Made by a program: the position numbers and the translations under genes
Notes under the pieces: generated by a model
The model's input: only the letters and a program-made list of their open reading frames with translations
What the model was told of the DNA's origin: nothing
The model's database searches: none
Part shown: one piece after another, positions 10,336 to 22,104 of the stretch
Position numbering within the stretch: the first letter of the stretch is position 1
Layout: the number at the start of each line of letters is the position of its first letter
Source of the DNA: Dermacentor variabilis
Lineage: Eukaryota > Arthropoda > Arachnida > Ixodida > Ixodidae
NCBI RefSeq assembly: GCF_050947875.1
Contig: NW_027460291.1
Location: 30,503,589-30,567,588 of the forward strand
DNA length: 64,000 nucleotides
Direction of reading: 5' to 3'

Positions 10336-10543
10336 GTGACATTAGGGTATGCGACATAATTTTCCTTGAGGCAGATTATAAAACAATTCCCTTGAAAAGC
10401 GATGTGTTCTCGTAACCAGTCTAGTAGTGAGGAAGGTACACTCCCGCTTTTCATACGGTTTCTTTTACGGGCTTACAACAGCAATGGTTCTGCCCAACAG
10501 CTTTGGCGCAGTCATTGAGATAAATAAACTCTATCAATCCTGC

Positions 10544-10813
10544 TAAATCTGAAGGCTACCCACCGTGGTTGCTCAGTGGCTATGGCGTTAGGCTGCTGAG
10601 CACGAGGTCGGGGGATCGAATCCCGGCCACGGCGGCCGCATTTCGATGGGGGCAAACTGCGAAAACAATCGTGTAGTTAGATTTAGGTGCACGTTAAAGA
10701 ACCCCAGGTGGTCAAAATTTCCGCAGTCCTCCACTACGGCGTGCCTCATTACCAGAAAGTGGTTTTGGCACGTAAAACCCCATAATTTAATACTTCTTTT
10801 AAATCTGAAGGCT
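10544..10813 (+). repeat. Ruka-type SINE, copy 2, with 14 bp target duplication
   Basis: Full-length copy at 10558-10799: tRNA-like head with A-box and B-box (gggatcgaatcccggcc), the common body, and an A/T-rich tail ending ataatttaatacttctttt. Flanked by perfect direct repeats taaatctgaaggct at 10544-10557 and 10800-10813. It is the cleanest Ruka in the window and was probably inserted recently. SINEs like this borrow LINE machinery; which LINE mobilises Ruka cannot be told here. Confidence 0.95.
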
Positions 10814-10819
10814 GTATGC

Positions 10820-13250
10820 AATGGTATCTGCAGCCTTAGGGCTTGAATGGCGGTTTGTTTTCTAAGATTGACTTGCCAGCTTTATTTGCTTCCTAAATAA
10901 GCAGTACATTGCTCAGAGATATTGAAACGAATAACGCTAAGGGACACTAAAAACGACATTTTCCCGTAGCCAGGCAAGTATTAAACATAACACGTTTTTT
11001 TTTTACTAAGACACAAAGTTGGCGTCGACTAACAAGTCACAAAATACGTATCAAATGCTTGTTATTGTTCAAAATTTTTATCTTTGTGTTGTTCGTACGG
11101 TGCACATTACACTTTTTCAACTACCTAATGGACTTCGAGTATTGCAGTTTGTTGATGTGCTTTCCTTTGTGAAATTGTGACATATACAGAGAGCTGTAAG
11201 TGTTCAGCTTGTATTTTTAAAGACGTCGCAAAATTGACGGTCTTCTCAGGTCTAGCAGGATCGCACAAAACCTTGAACAAGATCGCTTGTATCGCAACAT
11301 ACGCGCTTTCTGCATTCTTTGGCTAAGCCAGATAAATGAAACCGAATACCTTTACTTGCAAGAGACAGTGAATATAGCAAACTCAGGACATCTGCGTTCG
11401 AAGTTGGATGATGTACAGGCTGCGTTATGAATCCATGAGTGTCAACAAGTGTTCACATAGGCTGCAGCTTCTTCCAAGACGTATGGTGACTTGCAAAATG
11501 GTTACACTTCCGCCCCTGTAGATCAGGTGTCAAGCGGCAAGTAGCCCTAAATTAACGTTAAGGGTAGCAATAAGTGCGCTTATGATAATGTCAAAGCAAG
11601 CGGAAAGGCACACACAGTAACAACCAGCCGAGAAGGCGAAGAAGGAGCCCATGTCCCATCAGTATCCAAGTTCGCCATTTTATTATCTTACTGCAAGCGT
11701 GCAACTGTGACGTTTTTTACAAGCTTTGTCCAACTGCGCTACAATGGATGTAATGATGGCCGGACTTGAAATGGGCTACATCAGTTCGTAATAATACACT
11801 ATTATGTGTGTTTTATAACTGCTTTTGAGCAAAACCAAACGCCTTTATAACGAAGGGCTTAGGACCTCAATGTTCCTTTGTTGTGGACATGAATGGTGCA
11901 CTGTGCCACTAGCCCTAAAGCAGCCTAAGCCTTCCGATTCATAGCTATTGTACTATGTTTTTTGGACGTGTGTTTTGTGTTCGATGGTCTCTCTTAGCTA
12001 TGTTTTGACGGTGTTTTACTGTAGTTTGCCTCAGCATACAATCGGCTTTTATTTGTTCTGGTTCCGTGAAAAACGTAGGCCAAGATAAGTATTATTCTGT
12101 ACAAGTTGCTCCGTTGGTTGCTTTGCACGATCCCCCCCCTCCACCACTCCAAGAAAAAACTCACCATGAATTCGTTAAACACTCCTGAAAATCGTCCCTA
12201 TTTTTATTCTGCACAGACTTTTTAGTGTAATGCTAAATTGCGGTGCGTCAGCGAAAGCCATACAGTGGAAATTTGCAGCTCTTCTGCAATGAAGATTTCT
12301 CCATTGCAGCGTGGCGATACCCGGCGCCACGGGGAGGGCGCCGTAGCGAGCTCGAACGCCGTCATGTTGGGCTGTGAAACGTGCTACCCTTTTCAAGAAC
12401 GAAGCCTGCTGGGGCGCCTAAAGAGGGCCTCGGCGTCTCAAAAACGCTGTCGAGCCTGCTTGAAAGGCTGGATGCGCAGTAGGTTTGGTCGATACCGGCG
12501 ATTTGGTGTTCTTTCAGTGTTTCATTTATCACAACAATCCGGAGAGGTTGCAACAAACGCTACTCGAAACACAGTGAAGAGCGAACGGGCAATCACTTTC
12601 ATCTATTTGTGGGACAGTAAGGTAAGGCGCCATGCAAGCGCATGCGCACGCGTTATGCAAGCGGAAGTGTCCTTAAGCGCTCGCTGCAGTTTACGCCATT
12701 TCGTCCGCTCTAGATAGGATTGGTGCCAAACTGCCCGTTGCATCCGAAGGCTCTGTCGGTATGGTTGAGATTGTTTTCGAGATTTTGACAGTGTTCGTTT
12801 TAATGTCTAATTGTTACAGCTCGCTTACTTAGCGCCGCGGCTGGACAGGCGTCCAAATATTGTAGTGCCTTGTATTCCTGCGGCGGCGTAACCGAGCGAA
12901 CGAGCGCTGCAAAGAACGAAAGCGAAAGCGAAGCGGAGCGGTAGGTGAAAAGGGTCATAGCGAAGAGAAGAAGAAGGAAATCTCAGGAGGAGGCTGCAGC
13001 GGAACCATGAGGCGGAAAGCTGGGGAGGAGCGGAGGGGAGATGGCGTGCGCTGGCTATGAGTTGCCGGTGGCCACGGCATTAGCAGTCGCGTGGTCGATC
13101 TCATCTGCGCTTCCGAGGGGGGGGGAGGAGCGGGGGGGGGGGCAAGGTGTGGAGGGCTATGCCAGTCAACAGCGTGTGCTGATGAGGTCAGTGCGTGGTA
13201 CCAGCGCGTGTGACGAGGTTTACTGCTCCTGCAATGCATAGTTTCCTACA
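10820..13250. other. Unassigned stretch with GC-rich and G-run segments
   Basis: No recognisable gene. From about 12220 composition becomes GC-rich, with a 159-codon open frame (12238-12717) that has no motif I can name. Around 12900 there is a purine-rich gaacgaaagcgaaagcgaag run. At 13116-13143 there are two G-runs (9 and 10 G) that could form a quadruplex. Confidence 0.4.
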
Positions 13251-13254
13251 ATAA

Positions 13255-13315
13255 TTACTAGAGGGAACTCTGGCGCTGCAGTCAGTCGGCCCCGATGGGA
13301 ATGATTTGCCTGATC
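13255..13315 (+). repeat. Short dispersed repeat, degenerate single copy
   Basis: Contains ctagagggaactctggcgct followed about 25 bases later by gatgggaatga. These are the same blocks as the inverted pair at 39441-39564 and 40692-40792, with lower similarity. Function unknown. Confidence 0.4.
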
Positions 13316-13319
13316 TTCG

Positions 13320-15560
13320 TAGTTGTGGATTCAGTCGTTCTTGTGGCTTTGTCTATTACGCTTTATATGCCTTCGTTGTCGAAAATTTCAAAGTAGTCTA
13401 TACTTTTCGAAGTGCTGAAGAAGCTGCGAACGCGTAATCAGTACTAGATGCAAAGGTTCAGGGTGTCGAGGTGGCGAAATCGAAATACGCCCAGCGTGTC
13501 ATCGTGGCCAAGCTTGCCCGCGATAAATTCACAGGGTGTTTTATATCGCTTGTCGATGAAAGCTTCCATGGCGTAATGTTTTCAATACAGAGCATCGGTG
13601 TTAAAGGTTCTGTGTTCGACTCTTGCCGTCAGACTGTTTTCATAATGTTCACATGATGAATATTTACCCATAACTTTGCTGAAAATGATGAGTTCACTAA
13701 GTCACGAAGCCGTTGAAAGGGCGTTTAAGTTTAAAGGGCAACTCTGGCGATTTCCCGATTTCAACGGATGTCAATGAAATTCGCTGAGTACATTCCTCTG
13801 CCCCCTCCCCTCATGTCCTCAAGAAATGAGGTATGAAAGTTGCACAGATTTTTTATAAATGAATTTACAAAATACCCTGGAACACTCTGCCTTACCTGCT
13901 CCTCGGTTACAGGTAACATCGTGCGTGGTTTCAGGGTAGTCTCACTCAGAGCATGCCGGGATCATGCAGGCGACAGCGCCGCGAGCGCAGATGAGTCGAC
14001 GATTGTGAGCTAGTGCTTCGCGTGAGAAGTTGCTGTCACGAGAATTTACGGTCCCTGTGGACGGGCAAGTGATGGAGGGCGGCAAGTGGTGTTGCACTGT
14101 TGGCTGCACGAACTTTACCCCTCGCCATCCACACACACAGCGTGAGCCGAAGCCAATCGCGTTCAGCCGAGGTTAAGCCCATATGTCACAGTCGCGCAGT
14201 CCATGCGTCTGCTGCTGACGGACCTGAGCGAATGACATGATGCTAATAAGCCACCAGGATGAAGAAAACTACTTCTGTTGTTCAGTTTTGCCCGTACTGA
14301 TTTGAAATGAACCATTTCTCATTTCGTACAATGCCCACACAAATAGCGAGAAGCGACGACACGGAGCAGTATCGACATCGGTACGTTGCCGTTTTCGACG
14401 GAAAGCTGCCCGCCGCACTCACTGGCAGTTCCCTAAATTAAATGCGACTACGAATATGGGTTCATTTTTACGTATTGTCATGCCGACTTATTATTTAGCT
14501 TCCATAGCACGCTGCTTGCCTCGTATCTCAAATGGGCAGCGAGCGTAGGCCCCTTCGATACAGCAGCGTAAACAACCGCTTCGTTCAGCTACTAACGGTA
14601 TCTATACTGGCGTCATCGCTTCAACAAGAAAACTACGCGCTCTCTAAATGAACGACCACACGCGCAAAGTCCTCATGGATGTCCACTTTACGGAACATAT
14701 TGTGTGCATGAAGAGAACACGAAGAATAATAAGTAGGCAGAATAACGCTCCGGTACTAAAGGCTCCTGCTCGCTGTTTTCTAAGGTGCGGGGTCACTCAT
14801 ATCAGCGCGATTCAGAATGATGCAACGGTCCTTACATGCACAAAATCTGACTGTTTTGATTTGTTCTGACATTATTTGATGTCAACGATGAGCGGCTAGT
14901 ATTATATATCAAGCGAACGACGAGTGATCGCTGCACATGCCGATCGATGTAAACAAAGGCCCTGTTCCGTATTATGGGCTGGCAGAGGCGTCTTTGCGAG
15001 ATACAAACGGGAAAAATCGTGTTCCACATCTTACAATGAGCATGCGAAGCGTTTCTCTGAGAACGGGTATAACACCTAAAATAGCAAGCAGCACGTATAA
15101 ATTCAGTGTTTTAGGCTACCCTTGGGCCTCATGTTCCAGCCAGATATGTAGCGCATGGGCGCTAGCTCTCGTGATGGCGGGTCGAATGCGAACGGCGATT
15201 CGTGGCTATAGGCTTCGTCAGAATCCTACCTCTCGCTATTTGACTGATTCGAAGAGCTGGTGCAGCTAACATTGTCACCCGTAAATCTGGCGCGGTCACG
15301 ATTCAGCCGAGCGTCTGCTTTTCGCTGCCATTGGGCGAGACCGGCATGCCTAGCGCGCCTTCCCTGGGGGAGACACCCATGACGCCACACGAACAGGCTC
15401 GCTCCGCTGCGTAGTCAGGTTCCGGTTTAATTTTACGATTTATTGCTTATTTAAAATTATTTTCGAATTTGCGAAACAATTTTACTATCAGACCCGTGGC
15501 AAGAGGGTCTGGGGAACCTAAATATTCTACTACCTTGACATGGTCGAAAAATCACCCGAG
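13320..15560. other. Unassigned stretch
   Basis: Apart from the short THAP-like frame at 14072-14176, nothing in these 2.2 kb is recognisable. The segment 13730-13870 (ggcaactctggcgatttccc...) looks like a dispersed repeat by its style, but no second copy is in the window. Confidence 0.4.
14072..14176 (+). pseudogene. Possible THAP-like N-terminal remnant
   Basis: A 34-codon frame begins MEGGKWCCTVGCTN. The Cys spacing and the CTN after it resemble the start of THAP zinc-finger domains (C-x2-4-C near the N-terminus), which occur in many tick proteins and in P-element transposases. It stops after FSRG and I cannot find the later Cys/His pair or the AVPTIF box nearby. It could be the first exon of a decayed gene or chance. 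Confidence 0.2.
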
Positions 15561-15574
15561 TTGCACTTCAGGGT

Positions 15575-16262
15575 GCACAATAAGATGGCGAGTTGGACTA
15601 GTTGGTTGAGGTTCATGTTCTAAATTTAGAATTGAATTAAATTATGGGCTCTTACGTGCCAAAACCTCTATGAGGCACGCCGTAGTGGAGAACTCCGGAA
15701 ATTTCGACCACCTGGGATTCTTTAACGTGCACCTGAATCTAAGTACACGGGTGTTTTCGCATATCGCCCCCATGCAAATGCTGCCACCGTAGCCGGGATT
15801 CGATCCCGCGACCTCGTGCTCAGCAGCCTAACACCATAGCCACGGAGCAACCACGATGTATGTTTTAAATTTGATTGAAGCGCACATAGGACGGCGACGC
15901 AGATAGTGAAGTAGACAGGATGGTGCTTGTTACTCTCAACTGAATTTATTGATGAACACAAAAACATTAATAAAGATGTTGCAGTATTCTACGTAAGCGC
16001 AGCAAAGAAAAATGAGACACTAATGACACCAGCGCCAAGACTTCAGACCCACCAAATTCTATCCTAATCTTTGTCCATCTAGATACGCGTACTCTTTATT
16101 GTGCAGCGTAATGGTTGTCTCACTGACGCAATCACTACCCCTTTTTCTAATGTAATATGCCTCTACTATTTCACGAGTTTCTTGATCTTTGTTTCTAAAA
16201 ATAATATTTGTGTCACTGAACTGTGGCTTACACCTAGCGTTGCTGCAGTTTCTGCAGTGCAT
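15575..16262 (-). mobile_element. Penelope-like element remnant: GIY-YIG C-terminus and terminal repeat
   Basis: On the minus strand 16262-16059 reads CRNCSNARCKPQFSDTNIIF, then ETREIVEAYYIRKRGSDCVSETTITL, the end of the GIY-YIG endonuclease region of Penelope-like elements. It is followed by a non-coding segment (to about 15575) that appears to be the element's terminal repeat. A Ruka SINE interrupts that segment at 15628-15859. The reverse transcriptase is absent. Assignment of the open frame is good; the extent of the terminal repeat is a guess. Confidence 0.65.
15615..15872 (-). repeat. Ruka-type SINE, copy 3, nested in the Penelope remnant
   Basis: Minus-orientation copy at about 15628-15859 with the body (cctgggattctttaacgtgc), B box (gccgggattcgatcccgcg) and head. 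Flanked by atgttctaaattt (15615-15627) and atgttttaaattt (15860-15872), 12 of 13 identical, so an older insertion than copy 2. Confidence 0.9.
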
Positions 16263-16344
16263 AGCTAGATGAGTATATCTTGTGGATTTTAACGATGTGT
16301 TGTGTTCCCTAAGTGCGGAAATCCGGCAGACACGTAAATGATCG

Positions 16345-17345
16345 AAGGTAAAAGGCGGAGGGTTTGACTCCCACCAAGGGTCTTCGGTTCGAGTGCCTTA
16401 ATGAACTCTATCTTAATTAACTGCGCCTCAACTTCGCCGTAATTAACACCAAACGTCGTGGGTTCGACATCAATAGTGGCACCATAAGTTTTTGCGTCAT
16501 TGAATGTTGGTCTTACCTAAAGTTGAGGGTTGGACTCCCACTAAAGGTCGCGGGTGCGAGTGCCTTAATGAACTGTGCGCTTATTACCTGTGCCTAAATT
16601 ATCACCGACTCCCACCAAATTTCCTAGGTTAGATCCTTATAAGTTAATTTCCTGTGCCTTAATTACTACCGAAGGCTGTGGGTTCGACTTCCGCCAATGT
16701 TCGCGGATTCGACTCGCACCAAATGTCGTGGGTACGAGTGCCTAGTTAAGTGTACCTTAATTATCACCAAAGGTCGTGAGTTCGGCTCCCACCACAGGCC
16801 GTGGGTTCGAGTTCCTTAATTATATGTACCTTAATTATCTGTGCCTTAATTAACATAGAAAGTCATGGCTTCGATTTCCACAAAAGGTAGTCGGTACGAG
16901 TGACTTAAATAAATCTACCTTAATTAAATGCGCCATAATTAACACTGAAAGTCATGGGTTCATCTTCCACTAATGGTCGCAGGTTCGACTCCCATCAAAG
17001 GTCGTGGGTACGAGTGCCTTAATATAGTGTACCTTAATTAAATGTACCTTAATTATCACCGATGGTCGTCGGTTCGACTCCCACCAAAGGCCTTCGGTAC
17101 GAGTACCTCAATTAAATGCACCTTAATTAAGTATGCCTTAATTATCAACGAAGGTCATGGCTTCGGTTCCCTCTAAGGGTAGTGGTTTCGAGTCCTTAAT
17201 TAGCTGCAACTTAATTATCTGTGCCGTAATTAACACCAAAGGTCGTGGGTTCGACTTCCGATAATTGTCGCGGATTTGACTCCCACCAAAGTTAGGGGGC
17301 TCGAGTTCCACAAATGGTCCCGGGTGGCACTGTCAATTTTGGTGC
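16345..17345 (+). repeat. Imperfect tandem array of tRNA B-box-like units
   Basis: About 1 kb made of units of roughly 85-115 bp. Each unit has one or two versions of a motif like gtgggttcgactcccacc, then ggtcgtgggtacgagtgcc, separated by spacers of (c/g)ccttaattaa(c/t). More than twenty such sites can be counted, for example at 16361, 16385, 16681, 16706, 16800, 16982, 17071 and 17246. The core GGTTCGANTCC is the pol III B box bound by TFIIIC. The flanking gtggg/cccac forms the stem of a T arm. No complete tRNA cloverleaf or A box accompanies them. Whether they bind TFIIIC is inference. Confidence 0.8.
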
Positions 17346-19400
17346 CATTGAATTTAGGTGCCACAGCGCCGGACGGACAGTCCTTTTATAAGGCCGGCCA
17401 AAGGATTTTTCAACCCATGAGCCCCATTAGGACCTTCACCATAAAAACCGTTCTTTTACTAAAACAAGACATACTTTCGTGTCATTCAACGGCAACAAAA
17501 TTCCTAATCACGGTCACATACGTGAAGTGAAAAAAGAAAAGGCAACTCTCTTTTATTTTGTCATTAACAATAAGTAGCCCTTTTCGAGCGCCTACTATAG
17601 ACGGGAGAGTTCACGTCGTGATCAATTACAATGCGATACACTCTTGGAGTGTGCAGAAAGGCACGCTCATAAAGTTCGCATTCCACTTTACGCCCCCCTT
17701 ACACATTGCGTTGCTTTGCTTGATAGGTATGTTTGAATTCTGGTGACGCGGCGTTTGCGGCTGTGTTTCATCGTAGTTCGACGTGTTCAGCCACACGCAG
17801 TGAGTTACGGCCACCAGAGATGTGTTTACATTATCCGCCTTCGTGCGACTGCGCTGGCCCACGGGGTTAGCGTCCCATAGTGCCACCAGCATATATCACC
17901 GAAAGCTTTCTTTGGCCTGCAAAGAAACATTATGCTGTGCATGGGTGGGACTTTGACATCTGTGTGATGGACGTTTTGCTGCATTGTTTTCAGTGATAAA
18001 AATACGAAACGCCCGTCAAGTGAAATCGCGGGGCATTTCGAAATACAGCTCCAATGGTGGGGCACGAAAACAAATTTCGTGCATTTACAACTAAAGGGAC
18101 GTCACTTCTGCTTTTTAACGGTTATGGCTTCTCACTATTTTTGATCCACCGGAACTGTTCCTTCGCCACGTAGATGTCGTTCAGTCCCGTGAACGGCTAA
18201 TGATAATTTGGAAGTAGCGACACTCTCCGCGGCGCTTTCCTCCCCGATTATACTAGCGCACCGACTGCGCGCACTGCACACGGTATGCTTTTTGTCCTTG
18301 GCTTCCGTGGACGGGCCGCAGCATTCGATGGAAGCGCATGGTTTGGGGAGAGTTGCGCACCCTAGTGGTGTAGAAATGTTTGTAAAATGGTGATACCAGC
18401 GTCGATAATGCTGAAGGTAACGCTTTGAAGACGTCTGTTTCTTATTATAGACGTGTGAATGGGGCATACTGACGTAAAAGGAGCTTGGAGGGGAGTCCTA
18501 TACTCTAGTCATTTTTTTCTGCTACACGATGAGGTACTTTACTCTGTGCATCTGATCTAGTATTGCTTGTGCCACATCTCTCTATGTTTGGCATTTTTTT
18601 TTTGCTTGTGCGCGCATGCGCTCCGCAGTCATATTCAGCGTGCCTTCTTATAAGGAATTCGTCGCTAGTGCACCGTCCATCCATTTGTTTGTCTTTTCAA
18701 TGTGAACGTAGCTTTTGCGCTGTGGTCTCTAAACTGAAGAAAACGGTTGCCCAATTCTGGTACCAGCAAGCGTGCGCTATCATGCGAACATCCCCTGCAC
18801 ATTGCCTGTATCCGTGAGAAAACCAAATAATAATCGTCACTCCCACACACGTGCCTGGCAGCCCAATTAAAAGTAAATTAAAGAAATGAAAAAAAAATTT
18901 AATGTGTACTAGCTAGCCGTCATCACCCGCAATAGTACGGGTATATTTGCCGATAATTTGTCCAGAGCCTTCATTCTTTGCTTAAGTGAATGATGCACAC
19001 ATCGAAGTAAACTGAAAAAGAAGCTTCTCTAAAAACCGCTATTTCAATTTTCAGTAAAATAGGCAACGGATCCCAGCAATCACAGAAAGTGCCATCGAAA
19101 GGTTGCACCTTGGCACAAAATTGTTTACAGCGGAAAGCAGAAACTATAGCTCTGCATTTCCTGGTGACTAACAGTTGACAACGTGCGGTGAGGGAGTCTG
19201 AGCAGAAGATTCAACAGACTGACGACAATCCGTTTTTTATGCAACGTACGAATTGTGGCAGGAAAAACGCTGATGAACAGGTTGGAAGAATTTAAAAAAT
19301 GCAGCATTATAGGACGCTTTGACACGAGCAACAAAAAAGGCCCCTTACGTCTCAAACACAACTGTTCTTTGTTGAATCAAAGTTCTTTCAGGTAATGTTG
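17346..19400. other. Unassigned stretch
   Basis: No gene or named repeat recognised. Short open frames on both strands have no motif. The sequence just after the B-box array (17360-17410) is moderately GC-rich and has two short inverted blocks around ggccggcc. Confidence 0.4.
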
Positions 19401-20860
19401 TGCAGCCACTGCTTCTTGCACAAGCCGTCACGCTTTCCTTGTGGTATCATAAAAGCTGTTTAACTATCTTCAGGCTTCTTGCGGCAGTTATATACGCTAA
19501 CGGCATAGCGCTAGCACAACGCCTCAGGGAGCATAGCGTGCAACGTTCGCTGCGCCGAGCCAGCGGAAATGAGAAACAGGGCACCAACGAAACAGAAAAA
19601 CGTAAGCAAAACACAAAATCCGCGCGCTTCCAAGGGCAACGGCAGGGAGACTAATTGTGCCAAAAATGGGCGCGAAACCAGTTCCCGCGGACAGGACGCG
19701 CAAGGGGCGAGGAGGAGGCAGGGAGGTCGCGCGGTGCGGCAGGGTTCAAAGATTGGCGCTACATTAAAATTATCAAGGAGTTTTATGAACGGTCATGTAT
19801 GAACGTATTGGTTTCTATGACAGTTTCGCTGCCAGGTAGGTTTACCTTGCACAGCACACGACGTGCGGTGACGATGTTATCGCCCTTGATCTTTATACAG
19901 AGCATCACGGTGAAGGAAACGACGACTGCAGAAATGCGCCTGGAATGTTCATAGAATTCCTATCCCTAAAATTGGCAGTGGCTTAGCTCGGCTATGCAAC
20001 GATATACGCAGAGAAAGCTAAGGCATAGCATGGTTAGCCTTGGTTAATCTTGATTTCAAGTCCAGGTTAGTCTGGTTGTCTAGCTATGTTGCGGCTCTTA
20101 GGCAGTCGTTCCGCGCGCTGTTCGTCTGTTTCCTGGCCGATTTGTTTCCTCTTCATCTCGTTCCGATGTCGATTCCAGGCCTCCTCTTGCTTATCAGAAT
20201 TGTCGCCGTCCATACTGCCGCCTCAAATGTGGTTGCGCCGCACGCGAGCTCTTCTTTGCACTCCTCCGATATGTTATCAGGCATGCGACGCAGCTGGTGA
20301 AGCGTGCGGAGGCGAGCGCAACGACGAAGAACACGGTGTGACGTGATACCAAACAGCGGCTGCGGAAAGGCATGGCGCTGCGTAGCGGCGGAACACCTGT
20401 GGCTCGTCGGTGATACTAGTGGCGTATGCGCAGTAGTCACTAGGGAGCGAGCGAGAGAGAAATATCCGCGGCGAGGCGCGCGTTGTGAGGTTATTTGCCT
20501 CCTCGGAGCACTGCCACGGCGAAATCGCAAGTTCGTGGCCAGTAAAGCTTTCGCTTTAATAAAACACGCGGTCACCAGCCATCACTCCCGCATGCTTGTA
20601 TGACCGTTGGTAACGCGCGTTACACACGCCACGGCGCTGCGCTGCTCGCCATGGTAACATCATAATACAGCCGCATAGGCATGCGGTGTGCGCCTGGCGG
20701 CGGGAAGCAGACGCAGAAGGAGTCAACTGAACACGGAAGTGATGAGTAGGCACGCGGGTCTTCTTGCTGCATGCGTGCAGTGGTCATCTAACGAACCCCG
20801 ATGCTAACGTCAGATGACGCTGCCATGCTCCACAGAGCCCCGGCGGTGCCCTCTAGATAA
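19401..20860. other. GC-rich segment upstream of the sulfatase exon
   Basis: CpG-rich stretches at 19560-19760 and 20080-20760. The block near 20500-20570 (gcaagttcgtggccagtaaagctttcgctttaa) has the style of an abundant tick repeat, but no second copy is in the window. The sulfatase exon at 21170 needs an upstream coding exon, and this region is a reasonable place for its promoter and first exon. I could not pick a convincing start and donor pair. Confidence 0.3.
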
Positions 20861-21111
20861 AAAGAATACATTATGGGGTTTTACGTGCCAATACCACTTT
20901 CTCATTATGAGGCACGCTGTAGTGGAGGACTACAGGAAATTTGACCACCTGGGGCTCTTTAACGTGCACCTATATCTAAGTACACGGGTGTTTTCGCATT
21001 TTGCCCCCAACGAAATGCGGCCGCCGTGGCCGGGATTCGATCCCGTGGCCTCGTGCTCAGCAGGCCAAAACAATAGCCACTGAGGAACCACGGCGGGTTC
21101 CCTCTAGATAA
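20849..21111 (-). repeat. Ruka-type SINE, copy 4, just upstream of the sulfatase exon
   Basis: Minus-orientation copy at about 20861-21099 with the standard body and tRNA-like head, flanked by ccctctagataa at 20849-20860 and 21100-21111. It ends 58 bases before the exon at 21170, within the upstream intron near the branch-point region. Confidence 0.95.
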
Positions 21112-21169
21112 GGCTGCTGACTTCTGTACGTCTTGAATTCGTAAAGGTACCTTTGTGACTTTCTTTCAG

Positions 21170-21263
21170 GTTGGCACTCATCTTCTATGTTTCTGTGGCG
21201 CTGATGCCTGCCCTTGCTGCCAAGACTCCTCCGCACATCATATTTATTTTAGCCGACGATGTG
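21170..21263 (+). CDS. Arylsulfatase B-like sulfatase, N-terminal exon
   Basis: Encodes a hydrophobic stretch (LALIFYVSVALMPALAA) that looks like a signal peptide core, followed by KTPPHIIFILADDV. P-H-(I/L)-(I/V)-F-(I/L)-L-A-D-D is the N-terminal metal-binding motif of the arylsulfatase family; its two Asp bind calcium. The exon has a clean acceptor (tttctttcag, ending 21169) and donor (gtgagt at 21264). It ends in phase 0 and begins one base into a codon boundary needing two bases from an upstream exon. The only in-frame Met (21204) would lose the signal peptide, so a prior exon is expected. It joins in frame with 45983-46142, which continues G-W-A-D as in human ARSB (G-W-N-D). Such enzymes act in lysosomes or are secreted and remove sulfate from sulfated sugars. 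Substrate cannot be told. Confidence 0.85.
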
Positions 21264-21544
21264 GTGAGTTACCTACCTGTTTAAATATTTTTCGCTATGC
21301 TTATTACTTTGGCGTATGATCACAAAACGTTCTTACGCCAGCATTGTTCGTAAGAACACCTTCCAGCAAATTTGATGCACGACATTATTAACGAGTGCAG
21401 CCAGGAAATGGCAACAAGTATGTATTAATTTAAATCACGAATTCCACATGTGGTGCCAAGTAAAACCTGGTAAATTACGCATATTTTAAATTACGCTGGC
21501 CACTGCAAAAGTGAGCAAAGATTATTAGATGCTGCTCCCTCGTA

Positions 21545-22104
21545 TCCGCTACCGCCACCACTTCCCTAATTCCGGGCCGATATGGAGTCGGTGTTTATAT
21601 AGGATTAAGTTTGGGGGGAGGCAGGTCAAGTAGTGGCGTTGGCGCTTCCAGAAAGGTGAAGAGAGGCTTCCAGAAATGACGTGGTAGTCAGTTCACCACG
21701 AACGTTGCGTCTGTCGATTCTTTCGTGTACAGACACCCAGGGACGCCTGTCTCCGTGAAGCTCAGGGGAGGTCTTTGACAGTTTCGACGACCACTTATCA
21801 AATGTCACAAAGAGCAGAAGTAAAATAATATTAGTAGCTGATTTTAATTTACCTGGCGTGGACTGGGATCATAGAATTCCGGGGTCCTTACATAAGTTGC
21901 ATGCTAAAGCATGTTCGAAACAATGTTCAAGTACGACATATTACAGTGTGCTAACCAGCCAACACGAGTTCAAGGGTCCTGTCAGTCACTACTTGACCTA
22001 CTGTTTTTATCGCAAAGATCGTTTAACCTTGAAAACAGCGTCGAACAAGGGATATCATACCACACACTTATCGTAACCACCCTGAGACAAAATAACAAGC
22101 GTTT
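21545..22104 (+). pseudogene. CR1-like LINE endonuclease fragment
   Basis: From about 21690 the + strand reads VYRHPGTPVSVKLRGGL (one stop), SKIILVADFNLPGVDWD (21810-21870, the D-F-N catalytic region) and FKYDILQCANQPTRVQGS. It ends with LLDLLFLSQRSFNLENSVEQGISYHTLIV, where the expected S-D-H is changed to S-Y-H. The frame shifts near 21890-21910. No reverse transcriptase follows: at 22105 the sequence changes to an RTE tail on the other strand. The 21545-21690 part is not assigned with confidence. Confidence 0.75.

Noticed and set aside
12238..12717. 159-codon open frame on the + strand
   Set aside because: GC-rich region where long chance frames are expected; composition (Ser, Arg, Cys) and lack of motifs argue against a gene.
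16345..17345. CRISPR-like array
   Set aside because: Units vary in length and sequence and spacers are repetitive; this is eukaryotic DNA.
20700..20815. First exon of the sulfatase starting at an ATG near 20742
   Set aside because: No good splice donor in the needed phase; left unassigned.
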